Source of the DNA: an uncultured Eubacteriales bacterium
Lineage (GTDB): Bacteria > Bacillota > Clostridia > Oscillospirales > CAG-272
Direction of reading: 5' to 3'
Assembly (NCBI GenBank): GCA_900556615.1
Contig: USPP01000060.1
Coordinates: 1 to 7,770 of the forward strand
Length of the DNA: 7,770 nucleotides
This document shows, piece by piece, positions 1 through 6,802 of this stretch. Both the position numbers and the translations under genes were made by a program. The stretch's first letter is position 1. Each line of letters begins with the position of its first letter. The notes under the pieces are model-generated. The model was not told the DNA's origin, ran no database searches, and saw only the letters and a list, made by a program, of their open reading frames with translations.

Positions 1-315
1 ATCAAGAAAGCGGTTTGCTGCATCGACATATACAAGATTAGCCTTCATTTCGTCACGGAAAACCTGAACCACTTGCTCAGGCTCGCCTTTGCGGAGGAGT
101 CCGTGATTTACATGGACGCAGATAAGCTGCTTTCCGATCGCTTTTATCAGTAATGCGGCGACAACCGAAGAATCAACACCGCCGGAAAGGGCAAGCAGTA
201 CTTTTTTGTTTCCGATTTGTGTGCGCAGAGCGGAAATCTGCTCCTCAATAAAATTTTTTGCCAACTCAGGAGTAGTTATTCTCTTCATGTCATTCGGTCT
301 TTTATTATTGCACAT
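1..315 (-). CDS. guaA: GMP synthase ATP-pyrophosphatase subunit, glutaminase domain absent (partial, runs off left edge)
   Basis: Amination of XMP to GMP, the last step of guanine nucleotide synthesis in the cytosol. The first 105 residues are visible. The PP-loop SGGVDSS at residues 44-50 binds ATP pyrophosphate, and [12 protein letters not shown] (67-78) followed by EQVV and [10 protein letters not shown] is the typical GuaA signature after the loop. Full-length bacterial GuaA carries about 190 residues of class-I glutamine amidotransferase before this domain. Here the reading frame begins only about 40 residues before the PP-loop, and an in-frame TAA lies at 334-336, so no glutaminase domain can be fused. 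This resembles the archaeal two-subunit arrangement, in which the ATPase part is a separate polypeptide. AAAGGA lies about 10 nt before the ATG at 313-315. A second ATG at residue 10 is possible. The gene follows the CofE-like gene by 26 bp and is probably cotranscribed. Family call is firm; the rest of the protein is outside the window. Confidence 0.88.
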   Translation of the reverse strand, partial: MCNNKRPNDMKRITTPELAKNFIEEQISALRTQIGNKKVLLALSGGVDSSVVAALLIKAIGKQLICVHVNHGLLRKGEPEQVVQVFRDEMKANLVYVDAANRFLD

Positions 316-341
316 ATTTTTTATCCTTTCATTTTATGAAA

Positions 342-1532
342 TCAGTTTGTATAATTATCAAAATAACCCTGTACAAGAACAACGGGGGTTCCCTTGTCTC
401 CGGATCCGCTTGTCAGATCACAGAGAGAACCTATAAGATCGGTAATCTGTCTCGGAGTAGTCCCTTGAGAAGCCATATCTCCGACAAGATTTGTTTTCTT
501 TGCCTTAATGCTTTCGGATACGGCAGCTTTCAGTGCGTCCCCGCTGAGATCCTTGAAGTCGTTATCAGCAAGATATTTGAGCTTAAGCTCGTTCGGAGTG
601 CCGATAAGACCATCGGTATAAGCGGGAGATACACAGGGATCGGCAAGCTCCCATATTTTCCCCTGAGGATCCTTAAAGGCGCCGTCGCCGTAGACCATAA
701 CCTCTATCTTTTTTCCGCAGGAATCAAAGAGCCTTTTTTGAACGTCAAGAACAAAATTACGGCATTCTCTCGGAAAGAGCTTAACTGTCGTTTCTGTTGA
801 TTTGTTCGATCCGAGAAGTCCGTATTTTTCATTGAATCCGCTGCCGCCGATAGATGAAGTAAGGATATCATCGAGTCCGCAGACAATTTTCGCACCGTTT
901 TTGAGAAGAATACGTTTTGTTCTTGCCCTTGTATGAATATCACAGGTAAGAACGCAGTCGGTATATTGGAGTATGGCGGAGGGCTGATTGGCAAAGATAA
1001 CCTCTGCCTCGGCTCCGGCGTCACGGATGATATTGGAATAATAAGCTACATAGTCAACGCCTGTAAATTCATGCCTGTTTTCTCCGAACAACCTTCTGTA
1101 TTCTTCAAGTGACAGAACATCGCTGTAGGGGTTTACTCCCGCTTCATCAAGCTTGTCAAGAGAAACAAGACAGTTTCCGACCTCGTCCGAGGGGTAGCTG
1201 AGCATCAGAACGATTTTCTTTGCCCCCATCGCAATTCCTTTCAGACATACGGCAAAGCGGTTTCTGGACAGTATCGGGAAAATAACCCCGATCGTGCCGC
1301 CGCCCAGCTTATTTTTGACATCAAGGGCGATATCCTCGACAGAGGCATAATTTCCCTGACTTCTTGCTACAATAGATTCGGTAACCGATACCACATCCCG
1401 GTCGTGAAGCGCAAAGCCTTCATATTCGGCGGCTTCGAGTATGCTGTCGGCTACGATCTTTGCAAGATTATCGCCTGCTCTTATGATCGGGCAGCGTATG
1501 CCCCTTGAAACTGTTCCCACACGTCTTTCCAT
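342..1532 (-). CDS. CofE-like F420_ligase-family protein (clostridial form, function unknown)
   Basis: A 396-residue cytosolic protein with no signal peptide or membrane segment. Residues about 12-60 carry the opening of the coenzyme F420-0:gamma-glutamyl ligase fold: PIIRAGDNL, then DRDVVSVTESIVARSQG. Further blocks that I recognise as shared by long clostridial members are FPILSRNRFA (85-94), LMLSYPSDEVGN (109-120), LTCDIHTR (195-202), GLLGSNKST (238-246), VMVYGDGAFKDP (278-289) and DLTSGSGDKGTP (372-383). Archaeal CofE is about 250 residues and adds glutamate to F420-0 using GTP. This protein is about 150 residues longer, and no other F420 gene is visible, so an amide-ligase role on another substrate is more likely than F420 synthesis; that is inference. 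AGGAGA lies 8 nt before the ATG. It is the first gene after its own promoter and is followed 26 bp later by the GMP synthase gene. No catalytic residues are assigned here. Confidence 0.82.
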   Translation of the reverse strand: MERRVGTVSRGIRCPIIRAGDNLAKIVADSILEAAEYEGFALHDRDVVSVTESIVARSQGNYASVEDIALDVKNKLGGGTIGVIFPILSRNRFAVCLKGIAMGAKKIVLMLSYPSDEVGNCLVSLDKLDEAGVNPYSDVLSLEEYRRLFGENRHEFTGVDYVAYYSNIIRDAGAEAEVIFANQPSAILQYTDCVLTCDIHTRARTKRILLKNGAKIVCGLDDILTSSIGGSGFNEKYGLLGSNKSTETTVKLFPRECRNFVLDVQKRLFDSCGKKIEVMVYGDGAFKDPQGKIWELADPCVSPAYTDGLIGTPNELKLKYLADNDFKDLSGDALKAAVSESIKAKKTNLVGDMASQGTTPRQITDLIGSLCDLTSGSGDKGTPVVLVQGYFDNYTN

Positions 1533-1588
1533 ATCTGTAATCTCCTATCATTCAAATAAATTATCAAAAACAGAATTTTCTGCATAAT

Positions 1589-1617
1589 ATTATATCAATA
1601 ATTGTAAAATAAAGCAA
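1589..1617 (-). promoter_or_regulatory. Sigma-A-type promoter of the CofE-like/guaA unit
   Basis: On the minus strand TTGCTT (1617-1612) and TATAAT (1594-1589) are separated by exactly 17 bp, and a TG one base before the -10 makes it an extended -10. The start point would fall near 1582, giving a leader of about 50 nt to the ATG at 1532. It lies just downstream of the potD terminator, so the two units are separately transcribed. Confidence 0.75.
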
Positions 1618-1638
1618 TAGTATATTGCCCGATATTGC

Positions 1639-1685
1639 AAAAATGTAAAATAATCGGGCTGCTGCCGAATGCAGCCAGCCCGATT
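1639..1685 (-). terminator. Rho-independent terminator of the potABCD operon
   Basis: Arms at 1652-1665 and 1671-1685 form a 14-bp GC-rich stem with a single bulged base and a five-base loop. Read on the minus strand it is followed by ATTTTACATTTTT (1651-1639), a U-rich tail. On the plus strand the tail is not U-rich, so it works for minus-strand transcripts. It lies about 170 nt beyond the potD stop because the inserted element at 1691-1859 separates them. Confidence 0.75.
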
Positions 1686-1690
1686 GAAAT

Positions 1691-1859
1691 TTAAGGCAGT
1701 ACCGCACAAGATGGTTGTGCAGATGCGCCGCCGGATTTTTCGTCAGACGAACCGATTGAGGAGGCAAGAGTGGCGTTCCTCTGCCGATAAAAATTGTGAA
1801 GCATGACGGAAAAGAGGTAAGCAAAGGCGTTAGCCGTGCACCCGGCGGTGTTGCCTTAA
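1691..1859. mobile_element. MITE-like non-autonomous element, 169 bp, 15-bp TIRs, GAAAT target duplication
   Basis: The left end is TTAAGGCAGTACCGC (1691-1705). The right end, read inward on the other strand, is TTAAGGCAACACCGC (1859-1845): 13 of 15 bases match. Directly outside each end stands the same five bases, GAAAT at 1686-1690 and at 1860-1864, as expected of a target-site duplication. The interior holds small hairpins (GCACAA/TTGTGC at 1704-1720; the odd palindrome TTCGTCAGACGAA at 1739-1751) and no credible gene. Its composition is more GC-rich than the flanking intergenic DNA. The right end overlaps the potD stop codon. The parent transposase family cannot be named from this window. 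Confidence 0.75.
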
Positions 1860-2971
1860 GAAATAAGGTAATCTTCCCAAAGAGAAGTCATATAATCAAG
1901 AGTTTCGGTATCGAGATTGCGAAAAGCGTATTTTTCATACGCCGAGGCAAAATCATACCCTTCGGGATAAAGAACAGCAAGAGCCTCTTCGCCCATCTCT
2001 TCTTTATATTCTGCGCTGTTCAGCACGAGCGAATTGGGGGAGGAGTAGCAATGCATTAAAGAATTGGCAACGGCGGCGTCCTCTGTAAGCATAAAGTTAA
2101 TATAGGCCTCAGCAGCCTCCTTGTGCTCGGAGGTTTTGAGAACGCACATCGCGTCTACGTATACGTTGGAATGCTCGGGGACAAAGAAACGAAGATCCAC
2201 ATTGTCTGCCTGTTCGCTTTGCATTGTAAGAAAGTCGCCGGCATAGTAAGCGCCGATCGCTGCCTCACCGGATTCCATCATATTGAAAATCTGATCCATA
2301 ACAAGACTTTTGCGGAGCGGTATCTGCTCCTTAAGCTTTGCTACCGCGGTGTCCCAAACGGTTTTATCGTTTGAGTTTACATCAAGACCAAGCATATACA
2401 TGGCAGTGCCGAAAGCATCGCGGGAATTATTGAATTGCAGTATTTCACCGCTATACTTTTCGTTCCACATTACTTCCCATCCGGTGACATCGGCGGGATC
2501 AACCTCATTGGCATCGTAAATGATTCCGACTACGCCATAGGTATAGGGAACTGTGTATTTGTTTTCGAGATCATAGTGAAGATTTCTGTATTTCTCGTCA
2601 ATGTTCTTATATTCGGGGATATTGTCGAAATTCAGCTCTGCCAGCATATCCTTTTCGATGAAATATTCGATCATATAGTCGGACGGCACGATGACATCGT
2701 ATTTTACCGCGCCGGTTTCAAGCTTTGCGCGAAGACTTTCGTTGGAGTCGAAGGTTTCGTAATTGACACGGATTTTTTGACCGTAAGTTTCATAATACCA
2801 TTTTTCAAATTCTTTATTTGTATTATAGGTTCCTTCCTCTCCGGTAGAGATGTATTCGCCCCAGTTATATACATTGAGCACGATGGTGTTTTTATCGGAG
2901 CAGCCAGCAAGTGCCGTGACTGCGGCGGCGAGGAGAATAGCGGACAGAACCGCAATAATAATTTTTTTCAT
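1856..2971 (-). CDS. potD: Spermidine/putrescine ABC transporter substrate-binding lipoprotein PotD
   Basis: An extracellular lipoprotein that captures polyamine and delivers it to PotBC. A 371-residue protein opens with MKK, a hydrophobic segment and the lipobox LAGC, with Cys24 as the lipidated residue. The mature part shows the PotD opening VYNWGEYIS (34-42), VPSDY (95-99), NSRDAFGTAMYMLG (182-195), AAIGAYYAGD (237-246) and VYVDAMC (270-276). Against E. coli PotD as I remember it, W34, E36, Y37, S83, Y85 and D257 are kept as W37, E39, Y40, S97, Y99 and D273. D168, E171, W229 and W255 appear as N182, D185, Y243 and Y271. Length is near the family norm. AAAGGA lies 11 nt before the ATG, 33 bp after potC. 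The stop codon TAA lies inside the terminal repeat of an inserted element, so the last residues may not be ancestral. Confidence 0.93.
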   Translation of the reverse strand: MKKIIIAVLSAILLAAAVTALAGCSDKNTIVLNVYNWGEYISTGEEGTYNTNKEFEKWYYETYGQKIRVNYETFDSNESLRAKLETGAVKYDVIVPSDYMIEYFIEKDMLAELNFDNIPEYKNIDEKYRNLHYDLENKYTVPYTYGVVGIIYDANEVDPADVTGWEVMWNEKYSGEILQFNNSRDAFGTAMYMLGLDVNSNDKTVWDTAVAKLKEQIPLRKSLVMDQIFNMMESGEAAIGAYYAGDFLTMQSEQADNVDLRFFVPEHSNVYVDAMCVLKTSEHKEAAEAYINFMLTEDAAVANSLMHCYSSPNSLVLNSAEYKEEMGEEALAVLYPEGYDFASAYEKYAFRNLDTETLDYMTSLWEDYLIS

Positions 2972-3004
2972 TGATTCTTATATCCTTTCAAGATGCATTT
3001 ACAG

Positions 3005-3868
3005 TCAGAGAGACCGGTTTCCTGATGTTGTTTCACCGCGGTTGAGGCTTTTTCTTATTTTAGCCTGTTTTCTTTCATCGCGGGAACTGATAATATTGGT
3101 AGATATGAGCAGAACAAGTATTACTACAAAAATGATGGTCGCAAGGGCATATATCTTCGGAGTAACGGTTTTCTTTGTCATTCCGTAGATAAGAAGAGGC
3201 AGAGTCTGGAAGCTGCTCCCTTTCGTGAAATAGCTGATTACGAAATCGTCGAGCGACATTGTGAACGCCATAAGTCCTCCCGTCATGACTCCCGGCATAA
3301 TTTCAGGAAGCTCAACCTTGAAAAAAGACTGTATCGGCGTGCACCCAAGATCAAGAGCCGCCTCGGGCATGGATTTGTCCATTTGGTTGAATTTCGGCAT
3401 TACCGAAAGAATGACATAAGGGAGACAGAAGGTAATATGCGCAATCAGCATTGTCCAAAAGCTTAAAGATTCCGAAAACTTCAGCAGCGTGCCGACGAAT
3501 ACAAACATAAGCATAAGCGAGATACCGGTAATGATATCAGGGTTCATCATAGGAATGTTCGTTACGGTCATAACAGCGGATTTCAGAAGCTTTTTCCGCA
3601 TTTTGCAGATGCCGTAAGCGGCAGCCGTTCCCATAACGGTGGAAATGACGGAGGATACTACGGCGAGTACGACAGAGTTGCGCAGCGCAGTGAGTGTTGC
3701 GCCGTCCTCAAACAGGTTTTTATACCATCTGAGGGAGAAGCTCGACATATTGACGGTGCTTTTTGAAGAATTAAAGGAGAAAACGATCAATACGGCGATA
3801 GGAGCAAAAAGGAAGACAAAGAGTAAAGTGATATATAGGGATGAAACAAATTTATTTTTCTTTTTCAC
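3005..3868 (-). CDS. potC: Spermidine/putrescine ABC transporter permease PotC
   Basis: An inner-membrane permease that pairs with PotB to form the polyamine channel. The 287 residues contain about six membrane segments, the first at about 9-31 and the last at about 240-262. The cytoplasmic EAA loop, which docks onto the ATPase, begins EAALDLGC at residue 169 and ends at Gly193. The following SLDDFVISYFTKG (205-217) is characteristic of PotC. The C-terminus is basic and hydrophilic. The start codon is GTG (3868-3866), and the TGA of potB overlaps it as GTGA, a four-base overlap that implies translational coupling. A purine-rich GGAGGGGG lies upstream inside potB. No in-frame ATG gives a better start. 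Confidence 0.93.
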   Translation of the reverse strand: MKKKNKFVSSLYITLLFVFLFAPIAVLIVFSFNSSKSTVNMSSFSLRWYKNLFEDGATLTALRNSVVLAVVSSVISTVMGTAAAYGICKMRKKLLKSAVMTVTNIPMMNPDIITGISLMLMFVFVGTLLKFSESLSFWTMLIAHITFCLPYVILSVMPKFNQMDKSMPEAALDLGCTPIQSFFKVELPEIMPGVMTGGLMAFTMSLDDFVISYFTKGSSFQTLPLLIYGMTKKTVTPKIYALATIIFVVILVLLISTNIISSRDERKQAKIRKSLNRGETTSGNRSL

Positions 3869-4722
3869 GGCATAAGTCCCCCTCCACTGCTGTTATCGGA
3901 AAATTTGTCCATTACGAACATTCCGGCAAGAAGAATGACCATCAGTACAAAGGAGATCGCTGCCGCCATATGAAGATTGTTGGAATTGAACTGTGTTTCG
4001 ATCGCGTCTCCGATCAGATAGAAATTTCCGCCTCCGAGCTTCTGAGAAATATAAAATGTAGATATTGAGGGGACGAAAACCATCATGATGCCCGAAATGA
4101 CGCCGGGAATACTCTGAGGAATAACAACCTTTCGGATGACCGCAAAGGGATTGCAGCCAAGATCCGACGCTGCCTCGACCAGACGATTGTCAAGCTTTGT
4201 CATAATCGAATAAATCGGAAGTATCATATAGGGAAGATAATCGTATACCATTCCGACGACAACCGCTCCCTCGGTGTACATAAGCTTAAGAGGACCGATA
4301 CCTATTGTACCGAGCAGGCTGTTGATGATCCCGGTATCCTGAAGGAGAACCATCCATGCATAGGTGCGGATAAGAAAGTTCATCCACATGGGGAGCATAA
4401 TCAGCATAATCAGTATTTTTTGCTTTTTCGGGTTGGTACGCGCGATGAAATATGCCGCAGGATATCCGATAAGCAGGCAGATTGCGGTTGCAATCAGCGC
4501 AAGCTTGACGGATCTCCCTAATATAGTAAGATACTTCGGTGTAAAAATTGCCTTTATATTTTCAAGCGTAAAGGCAAAGCTTCGATCGGTGAAGGAATAA
4601 TAAGCCACAAAAATAAGAGGGATTATAATAAACAGTACCGCCCAGAACAGGTAAGGCGCGGCGGCAATGCGCTGAAGGAGCGAACGTGTTACCGATCTTT
4701 TAGGGGTTTTGGTTCGATTCAT
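3865..4722 (-). CDS. potB: Spermidine/putrescine ABC transporter permease PotB
   Basis: The other membrane half of the polyamine importer, 285 residues. A basic N-terminus precedes a first membrane helix at about 23-44, and further helices follow at about 70-95, 103-127, 150-174, 206-225 and 252-271. MWMNFLIRTYAW (112-123) is a recognisable PotB/PotH segment. The EAA loop runs from Glu183 (EAASDLGCNP) to Gly207. The ATG at 4722-4720 lies 3 bp after the potA stop, and its ribosome binding site (GGAGGAGGAA) is formed by the glutamate-rich codons at the end of potA. Expression is therefore likely coupled to potA. At its other end it overlaps potC by 4 bp. Confidence 0.93.
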   Translation of the reverse strand: MNRTKTPKRSVTRSLLQRIAAAPYLFWAVLFIIIPLIFVAYYSFTDRSFAFTLENIKAIFTPKYLTILGRSVKLALIATAICLLIGYPAAYFIARTNPKKQKILIMLIMLPMWMNFLIRTYAWMVLLQDTGIINSLLGTIGIGPLKLMYTEGAVVVGMVYDYLPYMILPIYSIMTKLDNRLVEAASDLGCNPFAVIRKVVIPQSIPGVISGIMMVFVPSISTFYISQKLGGGNFYLIGDAIETQFNSNNLHMAAAISFVLMVILLAGMFVMDKFSDNSSGGGLMP

Positions 4723-4725
4723 GCT

Positions 4726-5856
4726 TCATTCCTCCTCCGGTTCTTCGGCATCGGAAAGATGCTCCATTTCTTCGGAAAAGGTGGAATAATCACCGAACAT
4801 ACCGGAAAATTCCGATTTCTTCATAACATGAATGGCATCCGGTTCTATATATATACCGATAAGGGAGCCGCTTTCCACATAGTCAGTGGTTTGTATCATC
4901 CACTTAAAGCCCCCGATATCGACGATAATCTCAAAATGGACGCCCTTGAAGGTGACGCTGGAAACTATACCGGTCAGCATTCCTCGTTCGGGAGAAACCA
5001 CATCAACATCCTCGGGACGGACAACCACGTCAACCGGTTCGCGTTTCATAAAGCCCGAATCGAGACAGCGAAACCTTTTTCCGGAAAATGAGACATAGTA
5101 GTCGTCGATCATCTGTCCGTCGAGAATGTTGCTTTCACCGATAAAATCGGCGACAAACGCGTTCTGAGGCTCGTTGTATATGTCCTCCGGCGTTCCGATT
5201 TGCTGTATTTCTCCGTTATCCATAACGACAACAATGTCACTCATCGAAAGGGCTTCTTCCTGATCATGCGTGACATAAACAAAGGTGATTCCCATTCTTT
5301 GCTGTATATTTTTAAGCTCAAACTGCATGTCCTTTCGAAGCTTCAGATCGAGGGCTCCGAGAGGCTCGTCAAGAAGCAGTACGCGGGGCTCGTTGATAAG
5401 CGCGCGCGCAATGGCGACACGTTGCTGCTGACCGCCGGAAAGAGTGCTTATACTTCGTTTTTCAAAGCCCTTGAGATTCACGAGTTCAAGCATTTCCTGT
5501 ACTTTTGCGGTAAGACCGGCTCCGGATGCTCCCCTGAGTTTGGGACCGAACGCAATATTATCAAAAACATTCAAATGGGGAAACAGCGCGTATTTCTGAA
5601 ATACGGTATTTACCGGCCGCTTGTATGGGGGAACGTCGTTTACGGCTTTCCCGTCAAAATAAACGGTGCCCTCATCGGGATTTTCGAATCCGCCGATAAT
5701 TCTTAGGGTAGTAGTCTTTCCGCATCCCGACGGACCGAGCAGAGTGACAAATTCCTTATCCCCGATAGAGAGATTGATTCCTTTAAGAACCTGCTCTCCG
5801 TCAAAGGATTTTACGATGTTTTCCAATTGAATGATCTTATCCGCGTTGTTGTTCAT
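4726..5856 (-). CDS. potA: Spermidine/putrescine ABC transporter ATP-binding protein PotA
   Basis: The cytoplasmic ATPase powering polyamine import, 376 residues. Walker A is GPSGCGKTT (41-49), Q-loop Gln87 lies in [10 protein letters not shown], the signature is LSGGQQQR (139-146), Walker B is VLLLDEP (159-165), the D-loop is GALD (167-170) and the switch histidine is His197 in [19 protein letters not shown] (235-245) leads into the regulatory TOBE region at about 275-345, which begins VVVRPEDV as in PotA-type ATPases. The tail is strongly acidic (SDAEEPEEE). It is the first gene of the potABCD operon. The start is ATG at 5856-5854, since upstream codons do not extend the homology; the ribosome binding site is weak (GTGAGA, or AAAGGCGG further upstream), in contrast to the downstream genes. 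It is preceded by a strong promoter and a structured leader. Confidence 0.94.
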   Translation of the reverse strand: MNNNADKIIQLENIVKSFDGEQVLKGINLSIGDKEFVTLLGPSGCGKTTTLRIIGGFENPDEGTVYFDGKAVNDVPPYKRPVNTVFQKYALFPHLNVFDNIAFGPKLRGASGAGLTAKVQEMLELVNLKGFEKRSISTLSGGQQQRVAIARALINEPRVLLLDEPLGALDLKLRKDMQFELKNIQQRMGITFVYVTHDQEEALSMSDIVVVMDNGEIQQIGTPEDIYNEPQNAFVADFIGESNILDGQMIDDYYVSFSGKRFRCLDSGFMKREPVDVVVRPEDVDVVSPERGMLTGIVSSVTFKGVHFEIIVDIGGFKWMIQTTDYVESGSLIGIYIEPDAIHVMKKSEFSGMFGDYSTFSEEMEHLSDAEEPEEE

Positions 5857-6020
5857 TTCTCACTTATCAACCGCCTTTCGCAGTATATTTACGAAATTTC
5901 CGACGCAGTATTCTGCCGTATCAACACAAAAAAAGTATTGACGCGAAAAGCCGTTCCGAACGGAGCAAGCTCCGCCCTCCGCGCTGCTGCGCGGCAATCC
6001 TCTGCAGTTTCGGAAAATAC
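5857..6020 (-). promoter_or_regulatory. Long structured 5' leader of potABCD (no known riboswitch recognised)
   Basis: No gene is supported between potA and the protease gene (5857-6159); the potA-proximal part is an RNA leader of about 165 nt. In transcript order the stems are CCGCGC/GCGCGG around an AGCA loop, CGGAGC/GCTCCG, CCGTT/AACGG, TCAATAC/GTGTTGA around seven U, and GCAG/CTGC. TTTCCGA (6016-6010) can pair with TCGGAAA (5903-5897), closing the whole set as an outer stem. ATACTGCG occurs twice near the 3' end. The middle (about 5940-6000) is clearly more GC-rich than its flanks. It could be a cis-regulatory RNA controlling access to the weak potA ribosome binding site, or an inserted palindromic repeat. 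I do not recognise a named class. Confidence 0.4.
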
Positions 6021-6021
6021 G

Positions 6022-6034
6022 GTTACATTGTAAC
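6022..6034. promoter_or_regulatory. Palindrome overlapping the potA -10 (candidate operator)
   Basis: GTTACA and TGTAAC flank a single central base, a perfect 13-bp inverted repeat that completely covers the -10 hexamer of the potA promoter. A repressor bound here would block RNA polymerase. No regulator gene is in the window, so the binding protein is unknown. The symmetry could be chance, helped by the TACAAT sequence itself. Confidence 0.35.
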
Positions 6035-6055
6035 AGACAATAACATAAAATGCAA
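6027..6055 (-). promoter_or_regulatory. Sigma-A-type promoter of potABCD
   Basis: On the minus strand TTGCAT (6055-6050) and TACAAT (6032-6027) stand 17 bp apart in AT-rich DNA. The start point would be near 6020, about 165 nt before the potA ATG. It is the best promoter match in this gap and explains transcription of all four pot genes. Confidence 0.7.
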
Positions 6056-6136
6056 TAGTTTTCGTAAAATTTCTTGAAAATTTGTCATTATTCCATATTA
6101 TAGGCGATTAAACGCGGTTTTATTTAAATATATTAG

Positions 6137-6161
6137 GGAAAACTCTTATATTCTTGAGTTT
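6137..6161 (-). terminator. Weak hairpin at the end of the M50 protease gene
   Basis: AAACTC/GAGTTT arms (6161-6156 and 6145-6140) with a ten-base loop follow the stop codon and lead into TTTT then CCC on the minus strand. The stem is short and AT-rich and the U tract is brief, so termination is uncertain and some read-through into potA is possible. Confidence 0.3.
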
Positions 6162-6774
6162 ACTCCGTTTTCTTGCGGTGGGTGTCTCTGACAAATACCG
6201 AGACAAACAGTGCGCAGGAAATAATAAAAAGAGAGGGATTTCCGTTGTTTACAAAAAGGATGTAAACGGCAGCCGTCCACATTAAAAAAAGTCCGGCAAA
6301 GGAGGTCGCTTTAAGCGTAGAATCTGCCTTCTCTCCGTTTGAAATTATGCAGATAATACCCCGTAGAATTCCTCCACCGTCAAGCCCTTCTACAGGTATG
6401 AGATTGGTGATGACGAGTGTAAGATTACAGGCGATTATCCACTCTCTCAGTTCACTTGCCGGCATGAGCAGCGCAGAGAGTGCTGCTGCGGCGTTTACCG
6501 CCGCTCCTGCCGCCGATATAATAATATCCTTACGGTAAGAACGGAGAGGATGATTCAGCTTCATGTCTGCCCCGAAGGGATATACGGTGATTTCCGTTAT
6601 ACCGATGCCGCAAAGACCTGCCGCCGTCATATGTCCAAGCTCGTGAAGCAGCGCTGCGCCGAGGGTTATCAGGGTAAATATACTTTTGTCATATATAATA
6701 AGAAAAGCATAAAAAAGAATACTGGGGAAGGGGATTCTGATTTTCATTTTATCTTTGTGTTTTTTATTTTTCAA
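6160..6774 (-). CDS. M50 site-2 metalloprotease, SpoIVFB-like, short form
   Basis: A polytopic membrane zinc protease, about 204 residues from the chosen start. HELGH at 44-48 gives the two zinc histidines and catalytic glutamate, and NLIPVEGLDGG (124-134) supplies the third ligand aspartate, the usual S2P/SpoIVFB pair. Hydrophobic segments lie around 18-45, 84-104, 111-127 and 158-190. SpoIVFB of Bacillus activates pro-sigma-K during sporulation and ends in a CBS domain; this protein ends soon after the last membrane segment with a basic tail, so a CBS domain is missing and its substrate is unknown. Start choice: TTG at 6774-6772 has AGGTGA 7 nt upstream, while the longer reading to an ATG at 6846 would begin upstream of the likely promoter. 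An ATG at 6747 is the alternative but has only a weak ribosome binding site. No SpoIVFA homologue is adjacent. Confidence 0.8.
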   Translation of the reverse strand: MKNKKHKDKMKIRIPFPSILFYAFLIIYDKSIFTLITLGAALLHELGHMTAAGLCGIGITEITVYPFGADMKLNHPLRSYRKDIIISAAGAAVNAAAALSALLMPASELREWIIACNLTLVITNLIPVEGLDGGGILRGIICIISNGEKADSTLKATSFAGLFLMWTAAVYILFVNNGNPSLFIISCALFVSVFVRDTHRKKTE

Positions 6775-6802
6775 GCTATTGTCACCTGTATATTTATGTG
6801 AT

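Noticed and set aside
336..800. 154-codon plus-strand ORF
   Set aside because: Antisense shadow of the CofE-like gene, whose minus-strand protein has clear family motifs.
1564..1824. 86-codon minus-strand ORF across the potD-CofE gap
   Set aside because: It runs through the inserted element, the terminator stem and the promoter, shows no recognisable domain, and would require translation through a terminator.
1796..2059. Plus-strand ORF starting in the inserted element
   Set aside because: Most of it is antisense to the well-supported potD coding sequence and it shows no family signature.
2435..2974. 179-codon plus-strand ORF
   Set aside because: Antisense to potD; hydrophobic low-information translation without motifs.
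2978..2998. Six-codon mini-ORF between potC and potD
   Set aside because: It has an ATG and stop but no ribosome binding site of its own; it merely contains the AAAGGA that serves potD.
5200..5706. 168-codon plus-strand ORF
   Set aside because: Antisense to potA, where all ABC ATPase motifs are on the minus strand.
6022..6034. CopY/BlaI-type operator (TACA-NN-TGTA)
   Set aside because: The centre has one base instead of two and no such regulator gene is adjacent, so it was kept only as a generic palindrome.
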